From: CAZNHL01 sp964572965
Lineage (GTDB): Bacteria > Bacteroidota > Bacteroidia > Cytophagales > UBA9547
Assembly: GCA_964572965.1 (NCBI GenBank)
Contig: CAZNHL010000052.1
Location: forward strand, 1-31,716
DNA: 31,716 bases
Reading direction: 5' to 3'
In this document: one piece after another, positions 1-7,233 of the stretch
How the letters are laid out: each line of letters opens with the position of its first letter
How positions within the stretch are numbered: the stretch's first letter is position 1
Notes under the pieces: model-generated
The model's database searches: none
The model's input: only the letters and a program-made list of their open reading frames with translations
Told to the model about the DNA's origin: nothing
Position numbers and translations under genes: made by a program

Positions 1-790
1 AGTTATCGTAAGCTCTTGCGGTAATTGAATAACTTCCTGCTGCTACACCTGTCCAGCTGTAGGAGTAAGGAGCAGTAGCATCGGAATTCAGTAAAGTTGT
101 ACCATTATAGAACTCCACTTTGGCAATTGAGCCGTCCTGATCAGCTGCTGTGGCGGCAATGTTCACCGTTGCGGGAGCAACGAAAGAAGTACCTGTAGCC
201 GGTGCCGTCAATGATACAGTTGGAGCCACATTAGCTTTTACAGTAATCGAAACTGCTGCCGAATTAGTTGTTAAACCTAAGTTGTCGTAAGCTCTTGCTG
301 TAATAGAATAGGTTCCTACAGCTACCCCCGTCCAGCTGTATGAGTAAGGAGCAGTAGCATCGGAATTCAGTAAAGTTGTGCCATTGTAGAATTCCACTTT
401 GGCAATTGACCCATCCGAATCAGCTGCTGTAGCTGCAATGTTCACCGTTGCGGGAGCAACGAAAGAAGTGCCTGCAGTTGGTGCCGTCAATGATACAGTT
501 GGAGCTACGTTAGGGTTTTTTACAGTAATCGAAACAGCCTGAGAAGTAGTTACTGTACCAACGTTATCATAAGCCTTTGCAGTGATGGAATATGTTCCGG
601 CAGCCACATTGGGCCAGTTATATGAATAAGGAGCGGAAGCGTCGGTATTTAACAAAGTTGTACCGTTGTAGAATTCCACTTTAGCAATAGGGCCGTCAGC
701 ATCAGATGCATTGGCAGAAATTGTTACACTGGCAGGAGCGGTGAAAGCAGTACCTGCAGTCGGAGCCGTTAGTGATACAACAGGGGCTTT
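1..790 (-). repeat. Tandem Ig-like repeats, about 279-282 bp each, inside the GH43 gene
   Basis: At least three head-to-tail copies lie here, with matching points at about 2, 281 and 563. Periods are therefore 279 and 282 bp (93 and 94 codons). Each copy encodes a bacterial Ig-like domain with the blocks APTVSLTAP, KVEFYNGTTLL, PYSYSW and ITARAYDN. The two copies nearest the window edge are almost identical in DNA, while the third is more diverged, so duplication or gene conversion is recent. More copies may lie beyond position 1. Confidence 0.9.
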
Positions 791-2674
791 ATTTACCATA
801 GATTTGTTAAAAGTAGCATCGCTGTACCCTGTTGCTGTAGTAACTTTTTCTGTAAAAAGAAGATAGTTTTTGTGACGGATATATGATCCGGCATATTTGT
901 ATGACTCAAAAGAAACCTTTGCTGCATCGGCAAGTCCTTGGCGGACATAGAAAGTTGCTTCTTCCTGGAAGAGTACTGATCCGTCATTTGTTCTTGACCA
1001 TACTTCACTTCCGCTAACAGCTCTCAGGTAACTGTTAGGGTAATTAACAGACTGAAATGATACACCTTTTCCGGCAAGCCCTGGTACCATGCGCCATTGA
1101 CCATCTTTTTCAGGAGAGATATTTTTATCTACTCTGGCACGCCCATTCTGATGTCTTATAAAATGCCCGGCTAAGTTGTGGCTTTCCCACGTAGCAAGGC
1201 CGTAATTTTCCAGTAGCTCTAATTTGAAATGTTGTTGAGCATTGCCCAGGTAATCATAAATCTGGAGATTAGCTCCATTGTTGTCTCCGCCAAACTGGAT
1301 GTCCAGAACTTTGCCGGATTTCTTAGATTTAATACGGTACACTCCTGCTGAAACAGGTTCAAGAATCCATTTTTGACAGTCTCCGCCGCTAGGTGTCCAC
1401 ATTCTTACATTTGCGCTATTGGTAGTAGCGCAATTTTCCACATCAAGAGCAAGACCACCCTTTACAGCATTAATAGAGTAATAACCGTCAGGGGTTGCAA
1501 TAATATGCCATTGTTGACAAGTAAGTCCGTTGTCCTGCCATTGGGCAACATTCGTTCCTCGCATAGGAGAGCAGCCTGACACATCCAGTACTTTATTCGT
1601 GCTGCTGGTAGGCTTTATTTTGTAAATACCATTAGGTAATACTGAACCGGCAGGTATGGCAACTTCCCCGGCAGGTGCTGTCAGCCATGCTCCTGTAGGG
1701 TCAGGAATGCCCAGTGAAGGGAAACCGTTGGCATCCCAATTTACTTTTTGAGCCCTTGTTGTACGTCCCATGTCGCAAGCGCCTCCTGCATCCGGTGTTG
1801 CATGATAAGTAAACCAGGTTTCTTTGCCATCAGGTGATTTAAAGAAAGAATGGTGTCCAGGGCCATAAACATCTCTGTCAGGGTATTTTGTAAATATTGG
1901 TTTGTCATATTTTGTCCAAAGTGCAGCATTCAGTGGATTGCCGCCTTCATTCATATATAAAGTACCTATCAGGTAATTTTCTGTCCAGCATCCATTAGCA
2001 GAATAGGTCAGGAAAATTTTGCCGTTATTTTGGATGATTGCCGGACCTTCATTAACTCCTCCGTCTTTCTCCCAGTTATATAGTGAGGGGCTTGCAAGTA
2101 ATACGCGGCCTGGTTGCAAAGTCCATGGGTTTGTCATACGCGCTATGTACAAACGCTGCGGTTTATCACCATCTGATGCTTTGGCAACACCGGACCATAT
2201 AAAATACATCTGGCCGTTTGTTTCCAGAATTGTACCGTCAATGGCCCAAAGGTCATTTTGTGTATCATAGATCTTACCCTTGTGAGTCCAGGTGCCACTC
2301 ATAGGGTCGTCAGATGTGTTTTCTATTACATAGGTACGCTGTCCTTCTCCGGTATATTTAGCTGTATAATATATATACCATTTATTGTTGATACGGAACA
2401 TTTCAGGAGCCCAGAAGTCGCAGCAAGGGGCGCCCCCCGTAGAAGGTGCAAACACTCTGGTCAGCGTAGTATGCTTCAGACCTTCAAGGGTCTGCGCTTT
2501 CTTCATATAAATTCCACTACCGTTAGTGCCTGAATAATAATACCAACCATTGTGATATACAATATTCGGATCTGGTAAAGAACCGAAAGGGGCAACAAAA
2601 GTCTGTGCATGCGCATTTGTGATAATCATACATGCACACAAGATGAAGAGATAAAAGGCGTAGAATTTTCTCAT
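1..2674 (-). CDS. Secreted GH43 arabinanase/arabinofuranosidase with CBM13-, CBM42- and Ig-like modules (3' end outside window)
   Basis: Extracellular glycosidase that probably removes or cuts alpha-L-arabinofuranosyl units in arabinan or arabinoxylan. The start at 2674 gives a signal peptide (residues 1-24, ending AHAQ). Residues about 27-325 form a GH43 five-blade propeller with the three acidic residues in order: D35 in PDPNIV (base), D146 in WAIDG (pKa modulator) and E209 in VNEGP (acid). A GPGHHSF stretch follows. Residues about 345-490 are a ricin-B/CBM13-like trefoil with QQW and QKW repeats. Residues about 500-610 resemble AbfB (CBM42), with paired FxSxxYxxxYxR-type repeats. From about 630 come Ig-like repeats, still running at the window edge after 891 codons. 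CBM42 binds arabinofuranose side chains and is found beside GH43 arabinofuranosidases, which favours that substrate over xylan. The missing C-terminus may hold a type IX secretion signal (inference). It appears to stand alone, and I found no good promoter. Confidence 0.9.
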   Translation of the reverse strand, partial: MRKFYAFYLFILCACMIITNAHAQTFVAPFGSLPDPNIVYHNGWYYYSGTNGSGIYMKKAQTLEGLKHTTLTRVFAPSTGGAPCCDFWAPEMFRINNKWYIYYTAKYTGEGQRTYVIENTSDDPMSGTWTHKGKIYDTQNDLWAIDGTILETNGQMYFIWSGVAKASDGDKPQRLYIARMTNPWTLQPGRVLLASPSLYNWEKDGGVNEGPAIIQNNGKIFLTYSANGCWTENYLIGTLYMNEGGNPLNAALWTKYDKPIFTKYPDRDVYGPGHHSFFKSPDGKETWFTYHATPDAGGACDMGRTTRAQKVNWDANGFPSLGIPDPTGAWLTAPAGEVAIPAGSVLPNGIYKIKPTSSTNKVLDVSGCSPMRGTNVAQWQDNGLTCQQWHIIATPDGYYSINAVKGGLALDVENCATTNSANVRMWTPSGGDCQKWILEPVSAGVYRIKSKKSGKVLDIQFGGDNNGANLQIYDYLGNAQQHFKLELLENYGLATWESHNLAGHFIRHQNGRARVDKNISPEKDGQWRMVPGLAGKGVSFQSVNYPNSYLRAVSGSEVWSRTNDGSVLFQEEATFYVRQGLADAAKVSFESYKYAGSYIRHKNYLLFTEKVTTATGYSDATFNKSMVNKAPVVSLTAPTAGTAFTAPASVTISANASDADGPIAKVEFYNGTTLLNTDASAPYSYNWPNVAAGTYSITAKAYDNVGTVTTSQAVSITVKNPNVAPTVSLTAPTAGTSFVAPATVNIAATAADSDGSIAKVEFYNGTTLLNSDATAPYSYSWTGVAVGTYSITARAYDNLGLTTNSAAVSITVKANVAPTVSLTAPATGTSFVAPATVNIAATAADQDGSIAKVEFYNGTTLLNSDATAPYSYSWTGVAAGSYSITARAYDN

Positions 2675-3246
2675 AAATTATTAGCAAGATTAATTGATAG
2701 GATTAGGTTAATGCTTTCTGAGATTATATTTGATTATAGCAATATAAAATTAGACAAATCAAACATTAAAGTGGGTGTTATAACACAGACATAACTAGGA
2801 CAATAAATAAATACCTAAGAATTGATAAGGTATTAATCTGGTATAAAAATATAGTTTAGTGTTTGTTCGTCCTGAAGCAGCAGGATGAAAAACGCTTACC
2901 CAATACTTGTTTTTATCGGGTTTTTATGATTAAAGTGTTTGACTATTAGTTTGTTGTTGTTTATGAATGCCAGGCATGTTTATATGTAGTATTAAAAGGT
3001 ATTGAAGCGATAATCTGATATGTATGGAGGAGTGATGTTGCTAAAAGCAACAGAGATTTTATGCTATCTCATTTTTTTTGCTGTTTGTCGTGTGTTTTAT
3101 ACCTCAGTCTGTTACAAGAATACCCAAAATACAGGCAAGTACTGGTCGGTATGTGTCCTGATTTGCTTTATACACTATTGGTACGCTTTTTGGACACTTT
3201 AGTGCTTGAACAACCGGTTCTCTTTTTTTAAACATAATCTGCGACT
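2675..3246. other. Gene-poor region, no supported gene
   Basis: These 572 bases separate the GH43 gene from the next plus-strand gene. A 60-codon plus-strand reading frame at 3020-3202 has a GGAGG-like sequence just after its first codon, but its composition (many Cys, Trp and Tyr) is not protein-like. I see no strong hairpin terminator and no full Bacteroidota promoter. A sequence at 3199-3214 (TTAGTGCTTGAACAAC) partly matches the dyad in front of accB; see the findings. Confidence 0.5.
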
Positions 3247-3618
3247 ATGAAAACTATCATCACAAACAGAACAGTAGGGGATGAAGAAAAACCTGAATTG
3301 AAAACAATGGTCTCTGTTATTAATATGCTCACGAGTCAGGGTTTTATAACACAGTTTAAGGCCATAGAAAATGGTTTGCAATCAATGGAGAGTGAATATA
3401 TATTTAAGCCCGGAGAGGTGAAAATATTGAACTTTTATCGTTTTGAAGGCGAGTCAAACCCGGCTGATAATTCGATTGTCTATGCCATTGAGACTTCAGA
3501 TGGGGAGAGGGGGGTACTTACTGATGCTTACGGACCTTATAGCGATACGTACGTAACCGATTTTATACGTCAGGTTGAAGACATTCATAAGAAGGTAAAC
3601 AAAGAAGAGTCACTGTGA
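3247..3618 (+). CDS. Small conserved Bacteroidota protein (often mislabelled phosphoribosylpyrophosphate synthetase)
   Basis: A 123-residue soluble protein with no signal peptide or membrane segment. The central and C-terminal part, with FYRFEGESNPADNSIVYAI (residues 63-81) and a GVLTDAYGPYSD stretch (89-100), matches a small family of about 100 residues that I recall as widespread in Bacteroidota. It is often annotated as phosphoribosylpyrophosphate synthetase. The protein is far too short for that enzyme and shows no PRPP-binding loop, so that name should not be taken over. Homologues, as I recall them, begin close to M21 (MVSVINMLTSQGF), so a start at 3307 is possible; the first ATG is kept because nothing excludes it. 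Function unknown. It stands alone between two gene-poor regions. Confidence 0.75.
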   Translation: MKTIITNRTVGDEEKPELKTMVSVINMLTSQGFITQFKAIENGLQSMESEYIFKPGEVKILNFYRFEGESNPADNSIVYAIETSDGERGVLTDAYGPYSDTYVTDFIRQVEDIHKKVNKEESL

Positions 3619-4615
3619 AACTTCTTAATAATTGTATGACTGTGCATTCTTACTACCAATAAAATGAATAATATCCGTTTTCCCGGTAGTATGCTGCACA
3701 TGCACAAAAGTCTTGACAACAAGCAGTGTAAGTATTGTATAAGATGAAAGAATAACCCAAGAAGTAAAATAAATAATGCCTATCTGCGGAATTAACTGGC
3801 AAAATTCAGAATCTGTGGTTAAAGGAACCAGGTAAGGTGCAATAAAACGGATACTCAATAAATGAATTTCAGTTATGTCAAAAATATGCAGAGCTTATCA
3901 GCTGCAGTATTTATCCGGGATTGCTGAAGTCATACATTCTTTTTCATTCTGGAGCAGATGACCCTCGAAGTAAAATCACGGGATGTACATTCCTTTCTGA
4001 TCAAATAAATATCTCATAGCAGCTTTATCCTACACAATTGAGGTTGTTTATTGCAATTACAAAAAATACTATTTAGCCTCAAAACTTACATCATATTAGG
4101 TCTTCATTAATTAAATGAGTAACTTAATTTGTAGCGGACAGAAATAAACAGATTTGTCCCATTTTTCCGGAGAGTAGATCATACTTATTCCCCCTTCTTT
4201 ATTTCTTTTCCCACTTAAGCCTCACCGGGCGATTAGTTACCTTCTGATTTTATCCTTTAAAAGCTCTCACAGAGTTGTGTTATGGAATGCAAAGCTTTTT
4301 GGTTTGTACTTCTACTGGTGTTATTCATCATAGCAGGTACTTGTGCACTGTATTTAACTAGCGTTGTAGATTTAGCGCTCGCTAAGCATTTTTAGATTTT
4401 TACTCTAAATAAACAGGTTTTTCTACTAGGCACATTTGAAATATAATGTGGTCTCCTCTTCTTTTTCAAGAGCTCAGAGTGCTACATTTTTACCCATCTT
4501 GTTGCGTAAACCTCAATTCAGGTCTTAATAAAACCTTGTTTACACCTGTTCAATGCACATTATGGGATTGGCCTCTACTTTGAGTATTATGTTCTAAACG
4601 TAATGCTATTTTTTT
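3619..4615. other. One-kilobase gene-poor region
   Basis: No recognisable gene. A minus-strand frame at 3625-3858 (77 codons) could encode two hydrophobic stretches, but it has no recognised homologue, promoter or start signal. A 37-codon plus-strand frame at 4282-4395 is listed separately. The rest is AT-rich with stops in all frames. No tRNA, hairpin with a T-run, direct repeat or inverted terminal repeat was seen. With the nearby assembly gap and truncated gene, this may be decayed sequence. Confidence 0.45.
4282..4395 (+). CDS. Possible 37-residue single-span membrane peptide
   Basis: The frame runs from ATG at 4282 to TAG at 4393. It encodes MECKAFWF followed by about 20 hydrophobic residues (VLLLVLFIIAGTCALYL) and a short polar end (VVDLALAKHF). 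It has the form of a one-pass small membrane protein or leader peptide. No ribosome binding site or Bacteroidota promoter is visible in front of it, and chance open frames of this length are common in AT-rich DNA. Listed because it is the only hydrophobic, protein-like short frame in the gene-poor stretch. Confidence 0.18.
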   Translation: MECKAFWFVLLLVLFIIAGTCALYLTSVVDLALAKHF

Positions 4616-5134
4616 ATGAAGAACTTCGGCAAACTAATTTCCATAAGCATTATCAGTGTTTTAAATGTGCTGGCAATAAGTTGCAATTGCTATGAGGGTG
4701 AATATATTTCCCGACCTTGGAAAATACAGGAAGGCCATATAGGTTTTACCAATTATGATTCCTTGTGGTCAGTACCAGCCACAGTTTCTGTGAATGAGCA
4801 AACTCATAAAATTGCAGTTTTTGCCATAAAACCTATTACCAATGACACATGTGAATATTTGGGAGTTAGCTGGCATCGCAACAAACCCAATGGTTCGGTA
4901 GAGTTTTCATTTTCTGAGCGGAATACCCCGGATTTTGAGTATTTCGATATTTTGCCTCATGAAATCAACAGCAGACATTGCGTTAAACAACCTAATACAT
5001 TTGAGATTACAGAAATAGATTCTGTAAACCGTACTATTTCAGGTCGTTTTTCCGGCACACTTTGTTCATTAAATAATAGCCATAGAGTACAAATCAGTGT
5101 TTATGACGGTCAGTTTCTAAAAGTACCGTTTTAA
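4616..5134 (+). CDS. Putative lipoprotein, unknown function
   Basis: A 172-residue protein with an N-terminal hydrophobic segment ending in a lipobox (residues about 20-23, AISC), so it is likely exported and lipid-anchored. The C-terminal part has a pattern seen in Bacteroidota lipoproteins that fold as small beta-sandwiches, with ITEIDSVNRTISGRFSGTL at about 133-151. Cysteines beyond the lipobox (CNCYEG, DTCEYL, RHCVK and TLCSL) may form disulphides in the periplasm. No neighbour suggests a role. It ends 16 bases before an assembly gap, so the downstream context is unknown. Confidence 0.7.
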   Translation: MKNFGKLISISIISVLNVLAISCNCYEGEYISRPWKIQEGHIGFTNYDSLWSVPATVSVNEQTHKIAVFAIKPITNDTCEYLGVSWHRNKPNGSVEFSFSERNTPDFEYFDILPHEINSRHCVKQPNTFEITEIDSVNRTISGRFSGTLCSLNNSHRVQISVYDGQFLKVPF

Positions 5135-5150
5135 ATACACTGTGCTTTTT

Positions 5151-5160
5151 NNNNNNNNNN
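5151..5160. other. Assembly gap (10 N)
   Basis: Exactly ten undetermined bases. A round number usually marks a scaffold join of unknown length rather than ten unread bases, so order and distance across this point are not certain. A gene on the minus strand runs into it. Confidence 0.95.
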
Positions 5161-5269
5161 CAAAATCCTGGAAAGCCAATGTATCTACAATACGCTGGCT
5201 TTGGACAGATTTCCCGGTAAAAAACAGGCAAGCCACAACGAATAAAGGTAAAAGTAGTTTTTGTTTCAT
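5161..5269 (-). CDS. N-terminal fragment of a secreted protein, cut by the assembly gap
   Basis: Reading leftwards from ATG at 5269 gives a clear signal peptide: MKQKLLLPLFVVACLFFTGK, then a small-residue cleavage region (SVQSQ) and RIVDTLAFQDF before the N run. The basic start, hydrophobic core and SQ cleavage site are typical of exported Bacteroidota proteins. The rest of the gene is missing in or beyond the gap, so the family cannot be named. A longer upstream frame exists, but this methionine is preferred because it places the signal peptide at the N-terminus. Confidence 0.5.
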
Positions 5270-5297
5270 CCTATTGGTTTGTATATTTCTATTGTAT

Positions 5298-5735
5298 GTG
5301 CAAGGGTCGCTGGATTTCAAAGATAAGATTTATCAAAAATCCAGCTTATTTTTTAGCTATGTAATTTCAGAATCCTTCGACGAGCTTTATGAAGAACCAG
5401 TTTTGCTCAATTATGTATTGAAGATGCTGGGTGCGAAAATAAGCAAATCCAAAAGTTTGGTGGGTTGGGTTATCCATTACATAACAGGGTATATTTTTGC
5501 TCTTGGTTTTTATTTGGTGTGGAATTACACCGAAATGCAACTGAGCTGGTCATCAGGTTTATTATTGGGTGCCATTGCAGGAGTAATAGGCATTATGGGC
5601 TGGAAAATTATGTTCAGTCTGCCCGAAAACCGCTCTCAAAATGTTAAATACAAAGAATATTTTATTCAGCTATTTTTAGCTCACATCGTTTTTGGTTTCG
5701 GAGTTACTGCTGTATTCTTGTACTCCGATTTTTAA
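5298..5735 (+). CDS. Small integral membrane protein, N-terminus doubtful
   Basis: The conserved part begins near SYVISESF and EEPVLL, then VGWVIHYITGYIFALGFYLVW, SSGLLLGAIAGVIGIMGWKIMF and a final hydrophobic segment AHIVFGFGVTAVFLYS. It matches a Bacteroidota family of about 150-residue membrane proteins of unknown function. In the members I recall, the first membrane helix carries a GT..MT motif just before FSYxxSE; here that helix is absent. There is no ATG in frame after the gap. GTG at 5298 is the best available start and gives 145 residues, but it lies only 28 bases from the divergent start at 5269. Either the start is misplaced, the gene is 5'-truncated, or the assembly is wrong here. 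Confidence 0.6.
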   Translation: MQGSLDFKDKIYQKSSLFFSYVISESFDELYEEPVLLNYVLKMLGAKISKSKSLVGWVIHYITGYIFALGFYLVWNYTEMQLSWSSGLLLGAIAGVIGIMGWKIMFSLPENRSQNVKYKEYFIQLFLAHIVFGFGVTAVFLYSDF

Positions 5736-5777
5736 ATAAATGTTTTTCGCTTTGTAGAGGTGTTACCCTTTTGTAAT

Positions 5778-5813
5778 AAAAAAAGCCATACTGATTAATC
5801 AGTATGGCTTTTT
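5778..5813. terminator. Bidirectional terminator
   Basis: A perfect 24-base palindrome (5785-5808, arms GCCATACTGATT/AATCAGTATGGC) is flanked by an A-run on the left and a T-run on the right. It can end transcription both of the plus-strand membrane protein and of the minus-strand tRNA-Ser. Confidence 0.9.
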
Positions 5814-5815
5814 CG

Positions 5816-5903
5816 TAGAGAGGAAGGGATTCGAACCCTCGATACCCTTTTGAGGTATACACACTTTCCAGGCGTGCTCCTTCAACCACTCGGACACCTC
5901 TCT
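5816..5903 (-). tRNA. tRNA-Ser (anticodon GGA)
   Basis: An 88-base class II tRNA. The acceptor stem is AGAGAGG/CCTCTCT. The D arm begins TCCGAG and closes with GGA. The anticodon loop CTGGAAA gives anticodon GGA, which reads UCC/UCU. A long variable arm (around TATACCTC...GAGG) and a T arm with GGTTCGAATC follow. The base after the acceptor stem reads A, where bacterial tRNA-Ser normally has G. That base could also pair with the T before the stem. CCA is not encoded. Confidence 0.93.
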
Positions 5904-5944
5904 ATTTGTATTGGGAGCGCAATTTAGCTATTTTTTGCTTCTAA

Positions 5945-7009
5945 TCAAGAAAGAGTGAGCTCCCCGCGCAAAGGTTTTTGAAGTAAATTCTTAATTTCTT
6001 CTGTGTCAGTATAGTTACCAAATAAAAACATGAGTTTGGCAATGGCTGCTTCTGTAGTCATATCGGAACCGCCGATAACACCCATTTCTTTCATTTGCCT
6101 GCTGGTCTCATAACGCCCCTGATGTACAAATCCTTTGAGGCATTGGGAGATATTAAGGATAATCAATCCTTTGTTAATAGCTCCCTGTAAGCTTTCGATA
6201 AACCAACTATGCAAAGGAGCATTACCGGAGCCATAGGTTTCAAGCACAAGCCCTTTGAGGTCAGGAATATTTAAGATAGCCTCTACGGTAGTTTGTGTAA
6301 TGCCCGGGAAGAGTTTCAGTATGGCAATACGATTATCGAGCTGTGTGTATATTTTGAGCGCTTCGTCAGAGAAATCCCCTTCAATGACAGAGAAATCATA
6401 GTCGATGTTAATCCCGACTTCTGCCAGAGGAGCATAGTTAGGGGATTCAAAAGCATCGAAATGGGTACTTTCTACTTTTTTAGAGCGGTTTCCTTTAACA
6501 AGAAAGTTGTTGAAGAATATACACACGTCCTGAATAATGGCTTTGCCTTTTCTTTTGGCAGCTGCAATTTCAAGAGAGGTAATGATATTTTCACGTGCAT
6601 CAGTTCTTGCCGCGCCTATTGGTAGTTGAGAACCAGTGAAGATGACAGGCTTTTGTAAGTTATCAAGAAGAAAGCTTAATGCCGAGGCGCTATAAGCCAT
6701 AGTATCGGTTCCGTGGATAATTACAAAACCATCATGAGCTGAATAGTACTTTTCGATAATCCTTGCCAGGGTAATCCAATTCTCAGGCTTCATGTTTGAA
6801 GAGTCGATGGGTTGAGCAAATGGAATGATAGTCAGATTAGCCCTGAGATGCCGGATTTCCGGGATATTGGAAAGGATATTTTCAAAGTTGAATGGCTTGA
6901 GAATCTTCGCTTCTTCATCATAGATCATGCCTAGTGTACCCCCTGTGTAGATGACGAGTAAGGATGCAGCGCTTTCCGGCGATTTTATATATATAGGCTC
7001 CAAAGTCAT
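5945..7009 (-). CDS. ansA: Type I L-asparaginase
   Basis: Hydrolyses L-asparagine to aspartate and ammonia, presumably in the cytoplasm because no signal peptide is present. The 354-residue length fits the type I family. The two catalytic signatures are visible: YTGGTLGM at 21-28 with the nucleophile-type threonine, and HGTDTM at 99-104 with the second Thr-Asp pair. ARTDARENI lies in the central part of the N-terminal domain. The start at 7009 leaves about 16 residues before the first strand, which is usual. It is divergent from the small lipoprotein at 7092. An 82-base AT-rich gap separates them, and no minus-strand promoter stood out there. Confidence 0.95.
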   Translation of the reverse strand: MTLEPIYIKSPESAASLLVIYTGGTLGMIYDEEAKILKPFNFENILSNIPEIRHLRANLTIIPFAQPIDSSNMKPENWITLARIIEKYYSAHDGFVIIHGTDTMAYSASALSFLLDNLQKPVIFTGSQLPIGAARTDARENIITSLEIAAAKRKGKAIIQDVCIFFNNFLVKGNRSKKVESTHFDAFESPNYAPLAEVGINIDYDFSVIEGDFSDEALKIYTQLDNRIAILKLFPGITQTTVEAILNIPDLKGLVLETYGSGNAPLHSWFIESLQGAINKGLIILNISQCLKGFVHQGRYETSRQMKEMGVIGGSDMTTEAAIAKLMFLFGNYTDTEEIKNLLQKPLRGELTLS

Positions 7010-7038
7010 GTCCGACCTCTGTTCTTTTATTTTTATAC

Positions 7039-7069
7039 TTTAATTAAAAAGTTTTTTTTACTATTTTTG
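7039..7069 (+). promoter_or_regulatory. Probable promoter of the small lipoprotein gene
   Basis: The -7 element TATTTTTG at 7062-7069 matches the Bacteroidota consensus TAnnTTTG exactly. A TTTA lies 19 bases upstream at 7039-7042 (consensus TTTG, one mismatch). Expected transcription start is about 7074, giving a leader of about 18 bases. Confidence 0.6.
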
Positions 7070-7091
7070 ATTAGGAAAGTAAAATTTAGTC

Positions 7092-7232
7092 ATGAAAAAA
7101 TCATATTCAATTCTCGCTTTGGTAATTCTGGTAGTTTTTTGTGCATGCTCAAGTACTAAACAAGGGAAGCATAAATCACACAAAAAGGCTAAAAAGAAAG
7201 AATCAAAATATCATTATAATTTCCAGATGTAG
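7092..7232 (+). CDS. 46-residue Lys/His-rich lipoprotein
   Basis: A very small gene: MKKSYSILALVILVVFCAC supplies a signal sequence with a lipobox-type end (C19). The mature part is only 28 residues and strongly basic (SSTKQGKHKSHKKAKKKESK), ending KYHYNFQM. A promoter with a perfect -7 box sits in front of it, and it stops one base before the convergent protease gene ends. Both support a real gene. The function is unknown. A short, basic, membrane-anchored tail could bind acidic surfaces or nucleic acid, but that is a guess. Confidence 0.65.
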   Translation: MKKSYSILALVILVVFCACSSTKQGKHKSHKKAKKKESKYHYNFQM

Positions 7233-7233
7233 A

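Noticed and set aside
1..790. Tandem repeats as a CRISPR array
   Set aside because: The period is 279-282 bp, in frame, and encodes Ig-like domains. There are no short repeats with unique spacers.
1373..2533. Plus-strand open frames opposite the GH43 gene (1373-1579, 2019-2270, 2258-2533)
   Set aside because: They are antisense to a clear, conserved coding sequence, and their translations are not protein-like.
3020..3202. 60-codon plus-strand frame with a GGAGG near its start
   Set aside because: The GGAGG lies after the ATG, the composition is rich in Cys, Trp and Tyr, and no family was recognised. Bacteroidota seldom use such sites anyway.
3625..3858. 77-codon minus-strand frame with two hydrophobic parts
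   Set aside because: No recognised homologue, promoter or start signal. It may be a remnant, but there is not enough support for a gene.
5465..5647. Second plus-strand frame inside the membrane protein gene
   Set aside because: Out-of-frame shadow of the conserved membrane protein.
6293..6625. Plus-strand frame opposite ansA
   Set aside because: Antisense to an intact asparaginase; no independent signal.
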